Source: Hymenopus coronatus
Lineage: Eukaryota; Arthropoda; Insecta; Mantodea; Hymenopodidae
Direction: 5' to 3'
NCBI GenBank assembly: GCA_030762935.1
Contig: CM060880.1
Span: forward strand, 15,617,001-15,681,000
Length of the DNA: 64,000 nt
Under the pieces are notes generated by a model. That model ran no database searches. It was not told the origin of the DNA and was given only the letters and a program-made list of their open reading frames with translations. Every line of letters begins with the position of its first letter. Position 1 is the first letter of the stretch. Below are positions 12,080 to 22,969 of the stretch, piece by piece. A program made the position numbers and the translations under genes.

Positions 12080-12655
12080 CAAATTCTTATTTTTCAGAGT
12101 TGATAAAAAATATACTCTTCAAAATTCAAGGACAAACAATTAGAATAATATGGGGAAGAAGGAAAGGCATTCCCGCAACAATTTATTTTGAACATTCCAT
12201 ATATTACCACCTCCTTGCCTATATATATTAGAAGTTGCCACATTTGTTAGAAAACATCTGGTAAACTTTCAGGCAAACTGTGAAAAGCACAGGTATCACA
12301 TAAGAAATAGGCAAAAATTAAGCATAATTACACACAATACTCATTACTTGGCAAAAGCATAAGACATTCTGGAGTTATGTTAAAAAACAAGCTACCTGAT
12401 AGTGTGAAACTTACCACCTCAGAAGCTGCATTCAAATGCAAAGTGAAAAAGACTGTTGTTACAACATTGTTTTTATTCAATTGAAGAATTTGCAAATAAT
12501 TTTAAATAATTATGATTACTTATAGGGTGTGTAATTTAACATGTGATAATTAAGTGTGTAGATTTATTCTTATTTTGTTTTATAGTTACTGTCTTTGACG
12601 ATACCATGTATTCTTGTAATTCCTACACTTGACAGTTAATCTAATCTAATCATTT
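12080..12655 (+). pseudogene. LINE reverse-transcriptase C-terminus with (TAATC)n tail
   Basis: Plus-strand LINE ORF2 tail. Visible pieces are QTIRIIWGRRKG (connection after the RT thumb), HYLAKAIRHSGVMLKNKLP (HN-Y box), DSVKLTTSEAAFKCKVKK and a stop near 12485. The sequence after the stop ends in repeated ctaat units at 12635-12652, typical of a LINE 3' tail. The organisation is the same as at 7800-8358, but the sequence is clearly different, so it is a second related family or lineage. Confidence 0.75.
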
Positions 12656-12908
12656 TATGCTGAAGATATAAAGAAGATAAAGAGTATTTTTGGACTAAGT
12701 ATACAGAGTTGAAAGGTGACTTTATTGAAAATCAGAAAAAGTTAAAGTCTCATACACCAAGCCAAGAATATTCTGAACAACCCTTTAATTCCTACAGCAT
12801 ACTGATATACTATATGCGTTGGGACATCCTGTATTAATATCAACTTGTGAACTTCCAAAATATCCAAAATATTGTTTATTTAGGGAATTAAAAAACATGT
12901 TGAAATAC

Positions 12909-13154
12909 CTTGCATGGTTCTAGGAGTCGAAGACAATGCTCAACTACAATATCTGCTCCGTCAGAATTGCAGAGCCGCACCATTTCTTCTACAACTCGTT
13001 TCTCTACTAGATTTACAAGGCGTGGCAAGCAAAGCCTGTTTCCTAACTCTAGAAGGTCCAGGCATCGTGCAGGTGAGATTGGTGGTACATCGTCAGTGTA
13101 CAGATATACTAACAACTTATGAAAAGTATCTTCACGAACACCTGGGAAAAGGAT
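12909..13154 (-). CDS. RhoBTB: RhoBTB exon E (second half of BTB domain 2)
   Basis: 82 codons, acceptor gtttacag and donor TGCAAG|gtattt. The translation runs ILFPGVREDTFHKLLVYLY, then the strongly conserved NRLCLPRLVNLVE, then the helical segment ending in RLLEPCK. In known RhoBTB proteins the corresponding text is [20 protein letters not shown] and ANRLCLPHLVALTEQ. The last part replaces the family LELAQFH segment and is more divergent. A LINE fragment begins within about 50 bases of the acceptor on its intron side. Confidence 0.95.
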
Positions 13155-13184
13155 CTGTAAACACAATCACAACAATCTTGTTTT

Positions 13185-13960
13185 ATGAATTATAAAGAGC
13201 AGTTAACAAAATATAAAATTGTGAAAATGGACAATAAAAATAAATGTAAACAAGTAAGAATATTGATGTTAAAAAATGGAGTGAAGCTAAGAAGGAGTGA
13301 GAAACGGTATTTGGGAGCGAAAAAAGTTGAGGTAGTCCAAGAATTTGAATCTCTGGCAGTAAGATTGAGCAATATTGGGGAAGGAAGATAGCAACTAAAT
13401 TATTGGACATGTCAGGAAAATGGATGGAAAGAATGTGTAGAGGCAAAATTGCTGTATGCAGCAGAAATTGGGGGGGGGGGGGGGTCAGCAATAAGTAACA
13501 AATTGACCACATTTACAATTTATTTTGCAAAGAATAATTAGGACTAACAAATAGCACTTTTAGAAATAGGAAAAACATAGAGAAAAGAATTAGCTTGGAA
13601 AGAATTATGAAGTTTTAGTATAAAGGTTTGACAAATGAGGAGGTAAATATTTTAAGAATATGCATGGATCAGCAAAGAAAATTGGCAAATAAAAACAATT
13701 GGTGGAGTGAGGTAGGTAAAATAATGGTAAACAGAGGAAAGCGAGACATATGGAATACAAGAGAAAGAAACAAGCAAGGCTTCTGGAAAAGAGTAAGAGA
13801 AAGAATGGAAGACATATGCAGATGGAAGTGTAAAAAGTAAAAAGCCTTAAGTTTCTATAGAATCCTAAAAAGAGAGTGGGAAAGAGATTTTGATCCTTTT
13901 TTTCGACTCAGAGAATTATAAAATGTGTATTTTTGGTGAAATTCCAGTACTTCTATCTAC
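13185..13960 (+). pseudogene. LINE reverse-transcriptase fragment (RT thumb to C-terminus)
   Basis: A plus-strand relic beginning about 30 bases from RhoBTB exon E. Recognisable pieces are VEVVQEFESLAVRLSN (family form VKEFKYLG), VEAKLLYAAEIGG (form VLSYGAEIWG), then ISLERIMKF, and a long basic Trp-rich region WWSEVGKIMVNRG and FWKRVRERMEDIC, followed by KREWERDFDPFF. A run of 15 G occurs in the YGAEIWG box at 13470-13484 and breaks the frame. The style matches LINE families common in arthropods. In the intron between RhoBTB exons E and D. Confidence 0.65.
13470..13484. repeat. G homopolymer, 15 bp
   Basis: A run of G inside the LINE relic, at the point where the family has a Trp-Gly codon pair. 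Likely a slippage expansion that breaks the frame. Confidence 0.9.
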
Positions 13961-14177
13961 TTATAGATACCTTGTCAAGATATAACAAAAGAATTTAACT
14001 CGTTCAGAGGAGGAGCAAAGCCAATGGTCTTGTGTCATAGAGCATCCATAATTAAAACTTAATTTCAATTTTTCAAAGGACTTAACCCATGCTTCTTCTG
14101 TGATCTTCAGGTACATGTTAATGCTAACATTCTAATTCAAAATACGAAAGCTGAAGAAAGGATTATATGCTACTTAC

Positions 14178-14348
14178 AACTTTGGCACTGCTCTCCCTGA
14201 AATCCCCAGAAAACATGGCCTTCATCATATCACAACGAGCCATTAACATTGGTCGATGTGCAGCAAATGAGCCATCGTCTAGCTGGAACACAATGTCTGA
14301 GAAAAGACCTTGACCGAGACATAGATCTTGGAGTCTCATTCTCACTGC
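14178..14348 (-). CDS. RhoBTB: RhoBTB exon D (first half of BTB domain 2)
   Basis: 57 codons. The acceptor is ctgttacag; the donor follows ESSAKV as GTT|gtaagt. The exon encodes the start of the second BTB domain: GLFSDIVFQLDDGSFAAHRP, then MLMARCDMMKAMF and FRESSAKV. This matches the family pattern [30 protein letters not shown]. The opening residues AVRMRLQDLCLGQ correspond to the linker before BTB2. Phase 0 at both ends. Confidence 0.95.
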
Positions 14349-14616
14349 CTGTAACAGCATACAACATGTGCAAAATAATCTCTGGCATATCGAAAATTGC
14401 ACAAAAATAATTGACAAAGATATAACAAATGATCCTTTGTAACCTGATAACAAAAATACTGAGATGGACTGTTAACCTGGATAAAAATGTTAATGATGGT
14501 CTGTTATGTATACCACACTACTTCTTAATAGTTGGATCCAATGGTAGGAGTCAGCAACTGACCTCAAAAAATTTCTTTCTTACAAATATAAAATATTGTG
14601 AAGCTACTTACAGTGA

Positions 14617-15250
14617 ATGAATGAATGAATTTATTTCACTTCCAACATACATAACTGTAATCATGCACAGCTTAACCCTATTACATATGCATACACCACC
14701 TCTTACAACCTGTATACTTTACATTTAAGTTGCCACTGGTGCAAATTTAAGTAAACACAGTGGTTATTAATATATCATACACCAAGTTCTCTATCTACCT
14801 AATTATTAACTCCTTTATATTTAAATATACCAATTTTCCTGATAGTCATCCTTCCAATTATGAATTTAAGATTTAAGAATTCTTCTTTTATATTTCTCTT
14901 TAGTCTTTAATAATTCCCCCAACTTTCTAATCTCATCTGTATTCTTAGATTTTCTAACTCTCATTTTAATTATTTCTCTCAGTAACCATAATCACCTAGC
15001 TGGTACCAATTGGTCCCTCCATAATTTTGTCTCTTCACAATCTGAAATAAAATGTAGGTAATTTTCCCCCACATAATGGGCACTTCTGTGGGTCCATTTC
15101 CCCTTTCATTCCCCTCAATTTCATTGCTCCAGTACTATACCATGCCCACCCTTCCCTCTCCAATTTATTACACACTGCAATATATTTTTTCCACCCCCAA
15201 TCTTTTACTTACAGTGAGGATAGAATCATAATTAATGAATGTACATTAAC
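14617..15250 (-). pseudogene. LINE 3' end fragment, minus strand, (TTCA)n tail
   Basis: Read on the minus strand. A zinc-knuckle-like KCPLCGG box (near 15085) is followed, after a frameshift, by ENYLHFISDCEETKLWRDQL and then basic helices (IIKMRVRKSK, LLKTKEKYKRRIL). These are the C-terminal features of the same broad LINE group as 13185-13960. The 3' end, at low coordinates, runs into attcattcattcattcact, a tail-like repeat. It lies immediately upstream of RhoBTB exon D and runs in the same direction as the gene. Confidence 0.65.
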
Positions 15251-15639
15251 TTTTACGCACACTTCAGTTAATTTTATAAGAAAGGATAATTGTTTAAAGG
15301 AACAAAGAAAATAAGAAATATTGCACCTCATTTCTTCCCCATGAAACTGCTGCACAAAGTTTTGTGTCTTCCATTGTGGAGGATAAAATTAAGTGCCAGG
15401 TTGCAAACTTTTACAACAGGTCCATCAGAGCATCCTAGTTCGGTCTCTTGGGAATACGTCCCCAGAACATTGTTTGAAGTATCACCAACTCCCCCACAAG
15501 GCATGTGGGCACATTCGGTAACAATGGAGAAAATCCACCAACAGCTTAGCCTGAACTCCTTTACAATACTTTCATGCTTGGACAATCAAAATGTTAGCAG
15601 ATATCCCAAAATTCTGAATAACGTTACAGCAGCAATGCA

Positions 15640-15775
15640 CCATTCGTTCCAGGTTCTCCATCCTGTGGCTTCATGCTGTTAGCTACCTGACAGGCTTCTG
15701 ACCCCTAGGCATCCATTTGTAAGTCCTAGGGGGCTGTCAGTCCTAAATATGTGGAGGGTAAGCTGACTACAAAAT
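15640..15775 (+). mobile_element. SINE family S3, 3' fragment
   Basis: Shares ttcgttccaggttct-cat-ctgtgg, ctgacccct-a-gca-cca, tgtaagt-cta-ggggg and agtcct-a-atatg with the S3 copy at 28937-29303, in the same order, ending in gctgactaca. The tRNA-like head is missing. The GC-richer sequence upstream (15290-15640) has an open frame I do not recognise. Confidence 0.6.
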
Positions 15776-16407
15776 GAATAAAGAACATTTTAAGAATCTC
15801 AAAATTGAAAAAACAAATTGAAAAATCAGAAATGGCCAACTTTTTCTGGGGGTTCATTGTAAAGCAAGTCCAATAATCAAACTGTTGAAAGAGGCAAACA
15901 AAACAATGCTAAGAACTGGTCACCCCAGGAACAATTTTCATTTTGAAAGACAAAGAATTGCCATGAATTTTGATACTTTAGCATTGGACAAACATAGTAA
16001 ATAGTCCACATCACACCCTACAGATGCCCCCACAGGAAACCAAAATATCCAGCATCCAAACACCACCAACAGCTGATAAGAACAAAGTTTTATTCTCGAA
16101 ACACATTCATGTACTTAAAAACCAAGTGAAGCAAGTGAATTAATTCATGCATTCTCTTAGATAACTAAAATTATATATAGCTTCACTGTCAACAGCTTCA
16201 CAAAAGCTATTCATATCTTATGCATGAGCTTATTATTTAAAAAATGGTCAAAGTTATTCCAAGCTTAATTTTGAAATAATAAAAGTATCTATACATACGA
16301 CTATCTCCTCCCTTTCGTGACAGCTACTAATGATTTTGGCTTAGTTATCAGCGTAAAAAATTGCTCTTACAAGTTCTCACAAAGCTTGGTGTCCAAGTAA
16401 CACTTAC

Positions 16408-16521
16408 CTTGCGATACTGCTGTTTGAGATCAGTGTTGAGGAATTCCTCGTGTGCTTGGATATTACTCACAAATACCAAGAGTTCCGGAAGGTCCAGGAA
16501 CTCAGCTGCTTGGCGTATTTC
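16408..16521 (-). CDS. RhoBTB: RhoBTB exon C (BTB1 C-terminal helices and linker)
   Basis: 38 codons between acceptor cttgtag and donor CGCAAG|gtaagt. The translation starts EIRQAAEFLDLPELLVFVSN, the helical segment that follows the FLYTG motif in RhoBTB (family form AEIAELLE-FDLRMMV), and ends with the linker LNTDLKQQYRK leading to BTB2. Phase 0 at both ends, joining exons B and D without disruption. Confidence 0.9.
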
Positions 16522-16867
16522 CTACAAGATATGAAAAACAGATGCTGCATTCAAAATGTGTTTCACAAGTTACATTCTCTAAGCCACTTTTAACCTGTAC
16601 CACATATTAGAAAAAATATTTAAATTTCCCTCTTTTTACTTTTAAAGAAACCATAGAATCAAATTGGCTAGAACTATCAGTTTCGAGTTGTACACTTAAA
16701 ACTAATATTAGTTTTGAAGAGTAAGTTAAAGAAGGAATGATTTTTTAAATTTTTATTGCATTTACTAATAATTTTAGTGATTCTTCAAAGTATACAAAAT
16801 CTGTGAAGCAAATTTATAAGAGCTGTAATATTATGACTCTAAAGTAACTATAATAACTATAGCATTT

Positions 16868-17290
16868 GATGCAACAGCCAAAAGCCTAAATATTGCTGAA
16901 TGCCACAAAATTATGATACAATTAATTAATTTAAATAAGAGTAACTGATATTGAGGCCAAGATAAGTAGTAAAATTACATCAAAAGCATCTGGTCCAGTA
17001 TCTTATCACTCTATCAAAAGAATAATTATATCAACATACAACACAAAAATTAAAGAAGAATATGCATCAGAAATAAAAGGAGAACAATATGAAAATCTAA
17101 TAACATGACAGAATTACTGCTACAAGAAAATCCTCCAGAGCAATTTTTAGACTACTGCCTCAACAAGCATCTGCACAAAATTGACATAGCAGAATCTCCG
17201 TAAACTTAAACCACCTAGTCCACTGCCCAGCTTTCAGTAAACATACTTCTTGCCAACTGCTCAATTTTAGATACTAACCAACCACCATTT
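16868..17290 (+). pseudogene. LINE RNase H region fragment (same family as 21900-22965)
   Basis: Homologous to the LINE at 21900-22965. Shared words are aatattgc-gaatg-cacaaaat, agtagtaaaattacatcaa, ctctatcaaaagaat-atta and, near the end, ccaactgctcaa-ttagata. Relative to that copy it lacks about 60-90 bp containing the last RNase H motif. Many stops. It lies just upstream (in gene direction) of RhoBTB exon C. Confidence 0.7.
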
Positions 17291-17373
17291 ACCAACAAAG
17301 GAGGTGAGGTAGCAAAGTCCTTTTTATAAAACAGCAAATGACATTACAGCTCTAAATAAGGATAACAGTGTGA

Positions 17374-17754
17374 ATGAATGCCAACCTTAAAAACCACATC
17401 CACTTGAACAAACCAGTAAAATGCAATCTATATAAAATAAAACATTTGAAGAAAATTCACAGAAAATTCCCTCTGACAGAAATTCATGGAAAAGCAAGTT
17501 TGGTTAGTGAAAAAAACAAAGTAGATTTCAGAGTTGGTTACTATGTAAAAAGGTATAAAACTGCCATGAATATAATAATGCAAAAGGAAGATATGGAAAT
17601 TCGCATACATCAAAATTATCAGAAAACCAAGAAATATCAACACATAATCCTAATGAAAATTATAATTTTTGAAAAATATTTATTGCAATTCATTACTTTG
17701 GTAAGGAGGACTGATGAACGGTTTATCTTGAATGACATGGTTGGCAGCCAATGA
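17374..17754 (+). other. Unrecognised open frame, 126 codons
   Basis: Opens with ATG after a gaatgaatgcc word and runs without a stop to TGA. It is Lys- and Ile-rich and has no signal peptide, repeats or motif I recognise. It lies in the giant RhoBTB intron directly after a LINE fragment and before an S2 SINE, so it may be part of a decayed element or chance in AT-rich DNA. I do not call it a gene. Confidence 0.15.
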
Positions 17755-17890
17755 ATCTGACTTTAAGCAGTATCAGGTTAAATGACTCACCCTTGTGTTG
17801 CTTGGCATGATGAAATAACATGAGAAGCTGTATGTTTCATGATGTATACTAGAGAATAGTGTGTGTTTTTTGTGTTATGTTTTGTTCAGT

Positions 17891-18064
17891 CACCAGCCGT
17901 TGGTCCCGTGTTGTAGATTTATGGCACGTAAAAGAACCTCAAGCCTGATAAGAGAGGCCTCTGAGCAAAATTAAGCGGTCTTTCACGCCCAGTATAGAAT
18001 GGGATGCTGAGAACCACAGCAGTTAAAGAGCGTCCATAAATAACACGCCATTTCCATTTCCATT
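17891..18064 (+). mobile_element. SINE family S2, body and 3' end
   Basis: Shares the S2 body: gccgttggtcccgtg, tagatttatggcacgtaaaa, ttcacgcccagtatagaatg, tgctgagaaccaca and agagcgtccataaa, ending in ccatttccatttccatt. The tRNA-like head is missing. This copy is forward; the others at 35772, 39345, 43915 and 47255 are reversed. Confidence 0.85.
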
Positions 18065-19789
18065 GAACAGTTAGTTCAGAGAAGAGGAAACAAAAATGAA
18101 AAGCGTAAAAGCAGAAATGAGATACAAAATTGAGAAAATGAGATCTGAACTTGGCAATAACATATACTCTATAAAATTGGAAATAAATACCACTGTCAAA
18201 GACTTAACCCTTAAGTGCATGATTTATTTTGTTACATATACCGTTCTTCCTCTAATTTGCAAAACATTATTTATATCCCTTTCACCGGCACGGCAACTGA
18301 AGTGACTTGAATAGCTGTGACCGTTGGTGTCATACATAATGGACTAGCCATCCATTCAAAGCCAAACTTGCAAGTTGAAGCCCCAGCTACTACAGTCAAA
18401 TGTGCCTGTGGTAAAGGACGGGCAGGGCCCAAGTAAAATAACTGGTGTGCTGGCATGCTTGGAGGCTAACAGTGCTATGTTTGACTGCAGTTGCATGGAT
18501 TTTACTCTTTTGTATTTAAAAAAAAAAACACTACAATTTTACTGCAAAAATATAAATAATTTTACAATATAAAAAAGCCTAATTTTATTGCTGAAGGTTA
18601 GTGGAATACAAAATTAGAAAAAAGTCCACTAAAAATACTAAAAGCTTTGATTTATCATCTTTGTTACATATGTGCAACACCATGCAATTAAGGGTCAACA
18701 GAGAGCTCTGCTAAGGAGTTAGAAGAAATTACATGACATGGAAGGAAAAATGGCTCAGTAGGAAAGTTTATTAGACCAGTAGCAAAGGAAAACAACAGTA
18801 TGATGTAATAGATGCACCTTGACCTAGAGACAACTTAGAGAAGGCTCCAACCACAAAACCATTCCCTAACCAAGGCAGGACAAGCAGTCAGAGCTGATCA
18901 TCTGATTACAATAATCACAAAAAGCTCATCATTTAGATTATTAAAATGTGTAACAAATTTACTCATTGTACACAATGAAAGTTATGTTTACGTGAAGAAT
19001 ATGATTGAGTGCCACTGTGTAGCCTCAAAAATAATGAAGAAACATAATATAAACCAGGCACTGAAGCTGTATAGCACAAGAACTGATGCCACTGCTGTAG
19101 CATGGTGCCAGTTGTTGCAGGAATTATAGTGTATCTGGCTAATGACTCTCTCAAGACAGGACCTACAATATATCAAAAATGTAACTTGTTTCAAAGATAT
19201 GTTCTTCACTTAAATTGTATTTTACTTACCTTTATTAACTCTCAAATCTTACAAAATGAATCTGAAACTGTTTTATCTGCAATAAAAATCTATAATCTAA
19301 GTCTAAAAAATAGCAAGAAGGTGGAATAACTACTGAATATTCAAACATAGGTTCAGAAAAATGAGTTTTCATTACCTACAAAATGACACATTTATTTAAA
19401 CTTTTCCACAAGCCAATTTGAATGGATGATTATCTGCAATGCTGTACCTTGCTTGAAGAGATTAAATGGGTGACACAATGAATGTGCTCACAAGAATAGC
19501 CTGGTAGACAATTCATTATAAGAGGTCTACCTAATGTATGCTTTTAAATAGTGTGTTATTATATTGCCACATAACATCAGACATTTCCTCATACCCTTTA
19601 TAATGTTTAAGTTAAGAATCAGCTTAAGTGCATAACAGAAGCCTCTGGGCTCACAGTTCCAGATGCTTACTCCTGAAAGTCTTGTAGGGTTGCCAGATCT
19701 CTGTATATCACAAGGCTTTTACAATTTTGTCAGTTTTCTTAAGTCTCCTGGCTCATGTAGTTAGGAAGATTTATGTCATAGTTTATTTT

Positions 19790-20315
19790 TGTTGTCACAT
19801 TTTAACATTCTTATCAAACATTTTGTTAATAAGAATAATCTTTATTGCTCATAGATTTGTTTTATACACATTTAAAGCATTGTCAAATTCTATATACAAT
19901 TTAGTTATAATTTATCCATTATACAATTTGATTACAAATTGTTGATGGAATACATCCATTTCTTAATTCCTTTTAAAAGTTGTTTCTTTTAACAGCTTGA
20001 TATTTGATGACAATTTGTTGAACAATATAGTTCCTATAACATATACATATTTTTCAGTAGCTATTGTACTATGTCCAAATCTGTTATTGTCTCCCTTATT
20101 TCTGACATTATAGTTGTGCAAACTGTTATTTACTATTAGATCACCTTCCCTTACAAAATATTGCCTTATATGTGAAGTATATTGTTTACAATCCTAATAC
20201 ACTTATTTTGCAGGATGAATAATCTTATCATATACACCTTTGCTACATCCCCCCATATCTCTATACCATATAATAAATTTGCATAAATTATACTGTAGTA
20301 TAACAACCAAAGAAT
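19790..20315 (-). pseudogene. LINE reverse-transcriptase C-terminus, minus strand, split by a MITE
   Basis: On the minus strand the translation begins LLYYSIIYANLLYGIEIWGD, then KCIRIVNNI, then HYTSHIRQYF, NSLHNYNVRNKGD and IGTILFNKL near the end. These are the RT thumb and the HNYNTR and YN-LP boxes of a CR1/Jockey-like LINE. The hAT-type element at 20316-20948 splits it just upstream of the LLYYS box; a short continuation is on the far side (about 20957-20990). Stops and frameshifts are present. Confidence 0.75.
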
Positions 20316-20948
20316 TAGTGATGGGACAAAAATAACACAACAGTTATTTTGAAACAGTTTCATCAACACAACAACTATTTGAAACAGTTTTACCACTAAA
20401 GCTGTTTCATAAAACACTTCTGGAAATTGTGTTATTCTTTCATGTATCGCTTCCCTGCAACAGACCCACGCAACAATAACAGCAACGCCTGAATAGTTGT
20501 TTCACTTATTGCAACAGTTACTACGCTGCAGTTGTTGCGTTCCATAACGTAAATATTTTGTCATTGCTTCCAAAGTTTACCACAAGGTGCACCTTTGTAC
20601 TTTGTAGCAAGCGGTCTGATATTATTGCGAAATTTGAATGCACTAAACAAACTCATTTACTCTCAATAACGCGCAGCAATGCTTTGTTTCCGCAATTTGA
20701 TAATTTCCTCTTCAGTGCATTTAGTGAGTGGATGCATTTGGCGCATTGCGATTTTATCGATGGACTGCATTTATCTCAATAGTATTTGGTGCTACACAAC
20801 ATGTGTGTAACAGTTCTGCTGCTGATCAATGCAGCAAAACAGTTTAGGGAATTTCTGTTGCAGGGAACTGTTATTTTGAAACTGTTTTGTGGCTGCAACA
20901 GAAACAGATTAAACTGTTTCGCAAAAAGAACAACTTTTCCCACCACTA
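20316..20948. mobile_element. hAT-type MITE, 633 bp, with perfect 8-bp target duplication
   Basis: The element starts tagtgatggga and ends with the reverse complement of tagtggtggga, the usual hAT-style TAGTGRTGGG terminal repeat. It is flanked on both sides by caaagaat (20308-20315 and 20949-20956), an exact 8-bp duplication as hAT transposases make. Just inside each end is a gaaacagttt word. No transposase is present. The reading frames through it look like chance. The boundaries are seen directly; the hAT assignment is from end sequence and duplication length. Confidence 0.9.
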
Positions 20949-21899
20949 CAAAGAATATTGTAATATCAGTTAAGTTTCCCTTTTGCCTGAAAGCACAGCT
21001 CCTGGCCCGCCCTAACAATAGAGCAAATGGACACAATAGCCAGGCAAACAAATGCCTTTGTATGTTTCCCTGCAAAATCTCTCGAAGCTTATGCTGCTCT
21101 TTACAATGTTTTAGTATTTTTGGACTAATTTCATTCCACTTGTTTAATAAGGGTAAAATGTTGTTATAGGTGGAACTAGTTTTATAAAGCAAAGCGTAAA
21201 TGTTGCCAAAGCAAGCTATGCAAACAGTGAAATTTCCCTTAGCATCATCAAGTTTCTGAATCACTATGAGAAAAGTCTCAATGCTTTGATGTTAAACAGA
21301 TGGAAATAAAACTATACATTTTGTAGCATTCTTTCTCCCTTTCCTCCTTCCTTTCTTTCTTTATTAATTTCAATTGCAAGAAACATTTTACTAAGTTTGT
21401 CACTTTCTAATTTATAAAAGTCATATACTATAGATAATATGAATATATACACTGATTCAGAAATATACCTTACCTACAAGAAATAATTACCTACCAAAAA
21501 TATGGAGGGTACAGATATGCATAATAGATTCAAATGTGTTTTTTTGTTTTTGTTTTTTTTATTTATTAAACTTTTTATACTTTTTGTAGAGTAGAATACT
21601 TGTTCTAAGAGATACTCTTAAGTTATGTTACTTTTATAGTGCTTTAATGGGACTGTCTTATCTGATTGAGTGTATGAAATAACTTGAATGAGCCTGAGTT
21701 CCATAGTGGGTACAGTTATCCATCCTTTGCTTCCTCAGAATAAGGTGCACAAAATTGTAGAGCAAAACGGCAGTACCAAAATAAGTATTTTGAGGTTAAG
21801 AACTAGTGGTCGCAGGAGTATTTTTATTGCACTACATGTGTCAACATTAAATCTATCATTTTAGGGTCTCTGTTGATGCAAATAAAATGTTCTCATACA

Positions 21900-22965
21900 T
21901 ACTATCAGACTACCTTTTAATGACTGGGAAAAAAGAAAACTACAAGTAAACCTAAAAACTCAACAAAGTTTCCTTAATAAAGTCAAAGAAGTCAAACATA
22001 GATTAAAACTTCCTTACTTAAAAGAAAACATACAAACAAATATTAACCTGTTAGAACTATTTGTTATTGAACACTATCTACACTTAGCTGAAGAATTTAC
22101 AAAATCTGAAACCTCTTCATGTGTTCTGAAACAAATGACACTAGAAATAATAAATTTAAGATACCCTACCAATGAATAGCTACATGTTTATACTGACAGT
22201 TCTAGCTTTACCAAATAACAGTGGTACTGGCGCAGGTGCAAAATGCAGATTCTTCTCTTTTTAAAAAGATTAAGTTTAAATACTACAAATTTAGATGGAG
22301 AGATTTTGGCAATACTTCTGAGCTTACAAAACCTACTACATCATATAAGTAAATTTGAAAAAGTTGTACTATTATCTGACTCTAAAGCAGCTATTATATC
22401 CATAACATCTGATGTAACACCTAATTACTTAAATATTGCAGAATGCTGCAAAATCATAAAACAACTAATGAATTTAAATAAAAGATTAATACTTCAATGG
22501 ATACCAGGACATTGCGGAATACAGGGTAATGAAACAGCTGACTTTCTAGCCAAGAAGTAGTAAAATTACATCAAATTTATCTGATCCAATAAGTTATAAC
22601 TCTATCAAAAGAATCATTATATCAGCATACAATAACAAAATTAAAGAAGATACTGTATTACAAACAAAAGGAAAACCATAGGAAAATTTATGTAATAACA
22701 TAACCAGAATCACTATATTACCAAGAAAATCCTCTGTAGCAACGTTTAGAATCCTAACAGGCCAGGACTGTCTCAATAAACATTTATTCAGGATTGGTAT
22801 AGTGAGATCTCCTCTGTGTCCTTTCTATACACTTAAAGAAGATATGGATGGAAAACATCTACTGCGTTGCCCAACCTTTAGTCAACATGATAATATGACA
22901 TCAAAATACTGGAACGTAAGAGAGCGAAAGGCTTCACTGTCAACTGCTCAACATTAGATACCAAC
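21900..22965 (+). pseudogene. LINE ORF2 C-terminus with RNase H domain
   Basis: Non-LTR retrotransposon relic. After several stops, the RNase H domain appears: YTDSS (first Asp, near 22190), LDGEILAIL (Glu, near 22290), LLSDSKAAI (Asp, near 22370) and WIPGHCGIQGNETADFLAKK (His and last Asp, ending at 22557). The four catalytic acidic positions are intact, but the domain is cut by a frameshift between the first and second. Downstream lies the C-terminal DCLNKHLFRIGI box with a cysteine and histidine pattern (CPFY, HLLRCP) near 22770-22880. The family is abundant in arthropods. The strand is opposite to RhoBTB. Confidence 0.85.
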
Positions 22966-22969
22966 CAAC

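Noticed and set aside
12910..13195. Plus-strand ORFs of 70 and 93 codons
   Set aside because: These are antisense shadows of RhoBTB exon E, whose minus-strand frame has clear family motifs.
15290..15682. 130-codon plus-strand ORF
   Set aside because: No motif recognised; its end runs into an S3 SINE fragment. Probably chance in a GC-richer patch.
20776..21264. 162-codon minus-strand ORF
   Set aside because: It crosses the right boundary of the MITE at 20948, so it is a chance fusion. The right-hand part has no domain I recognise.
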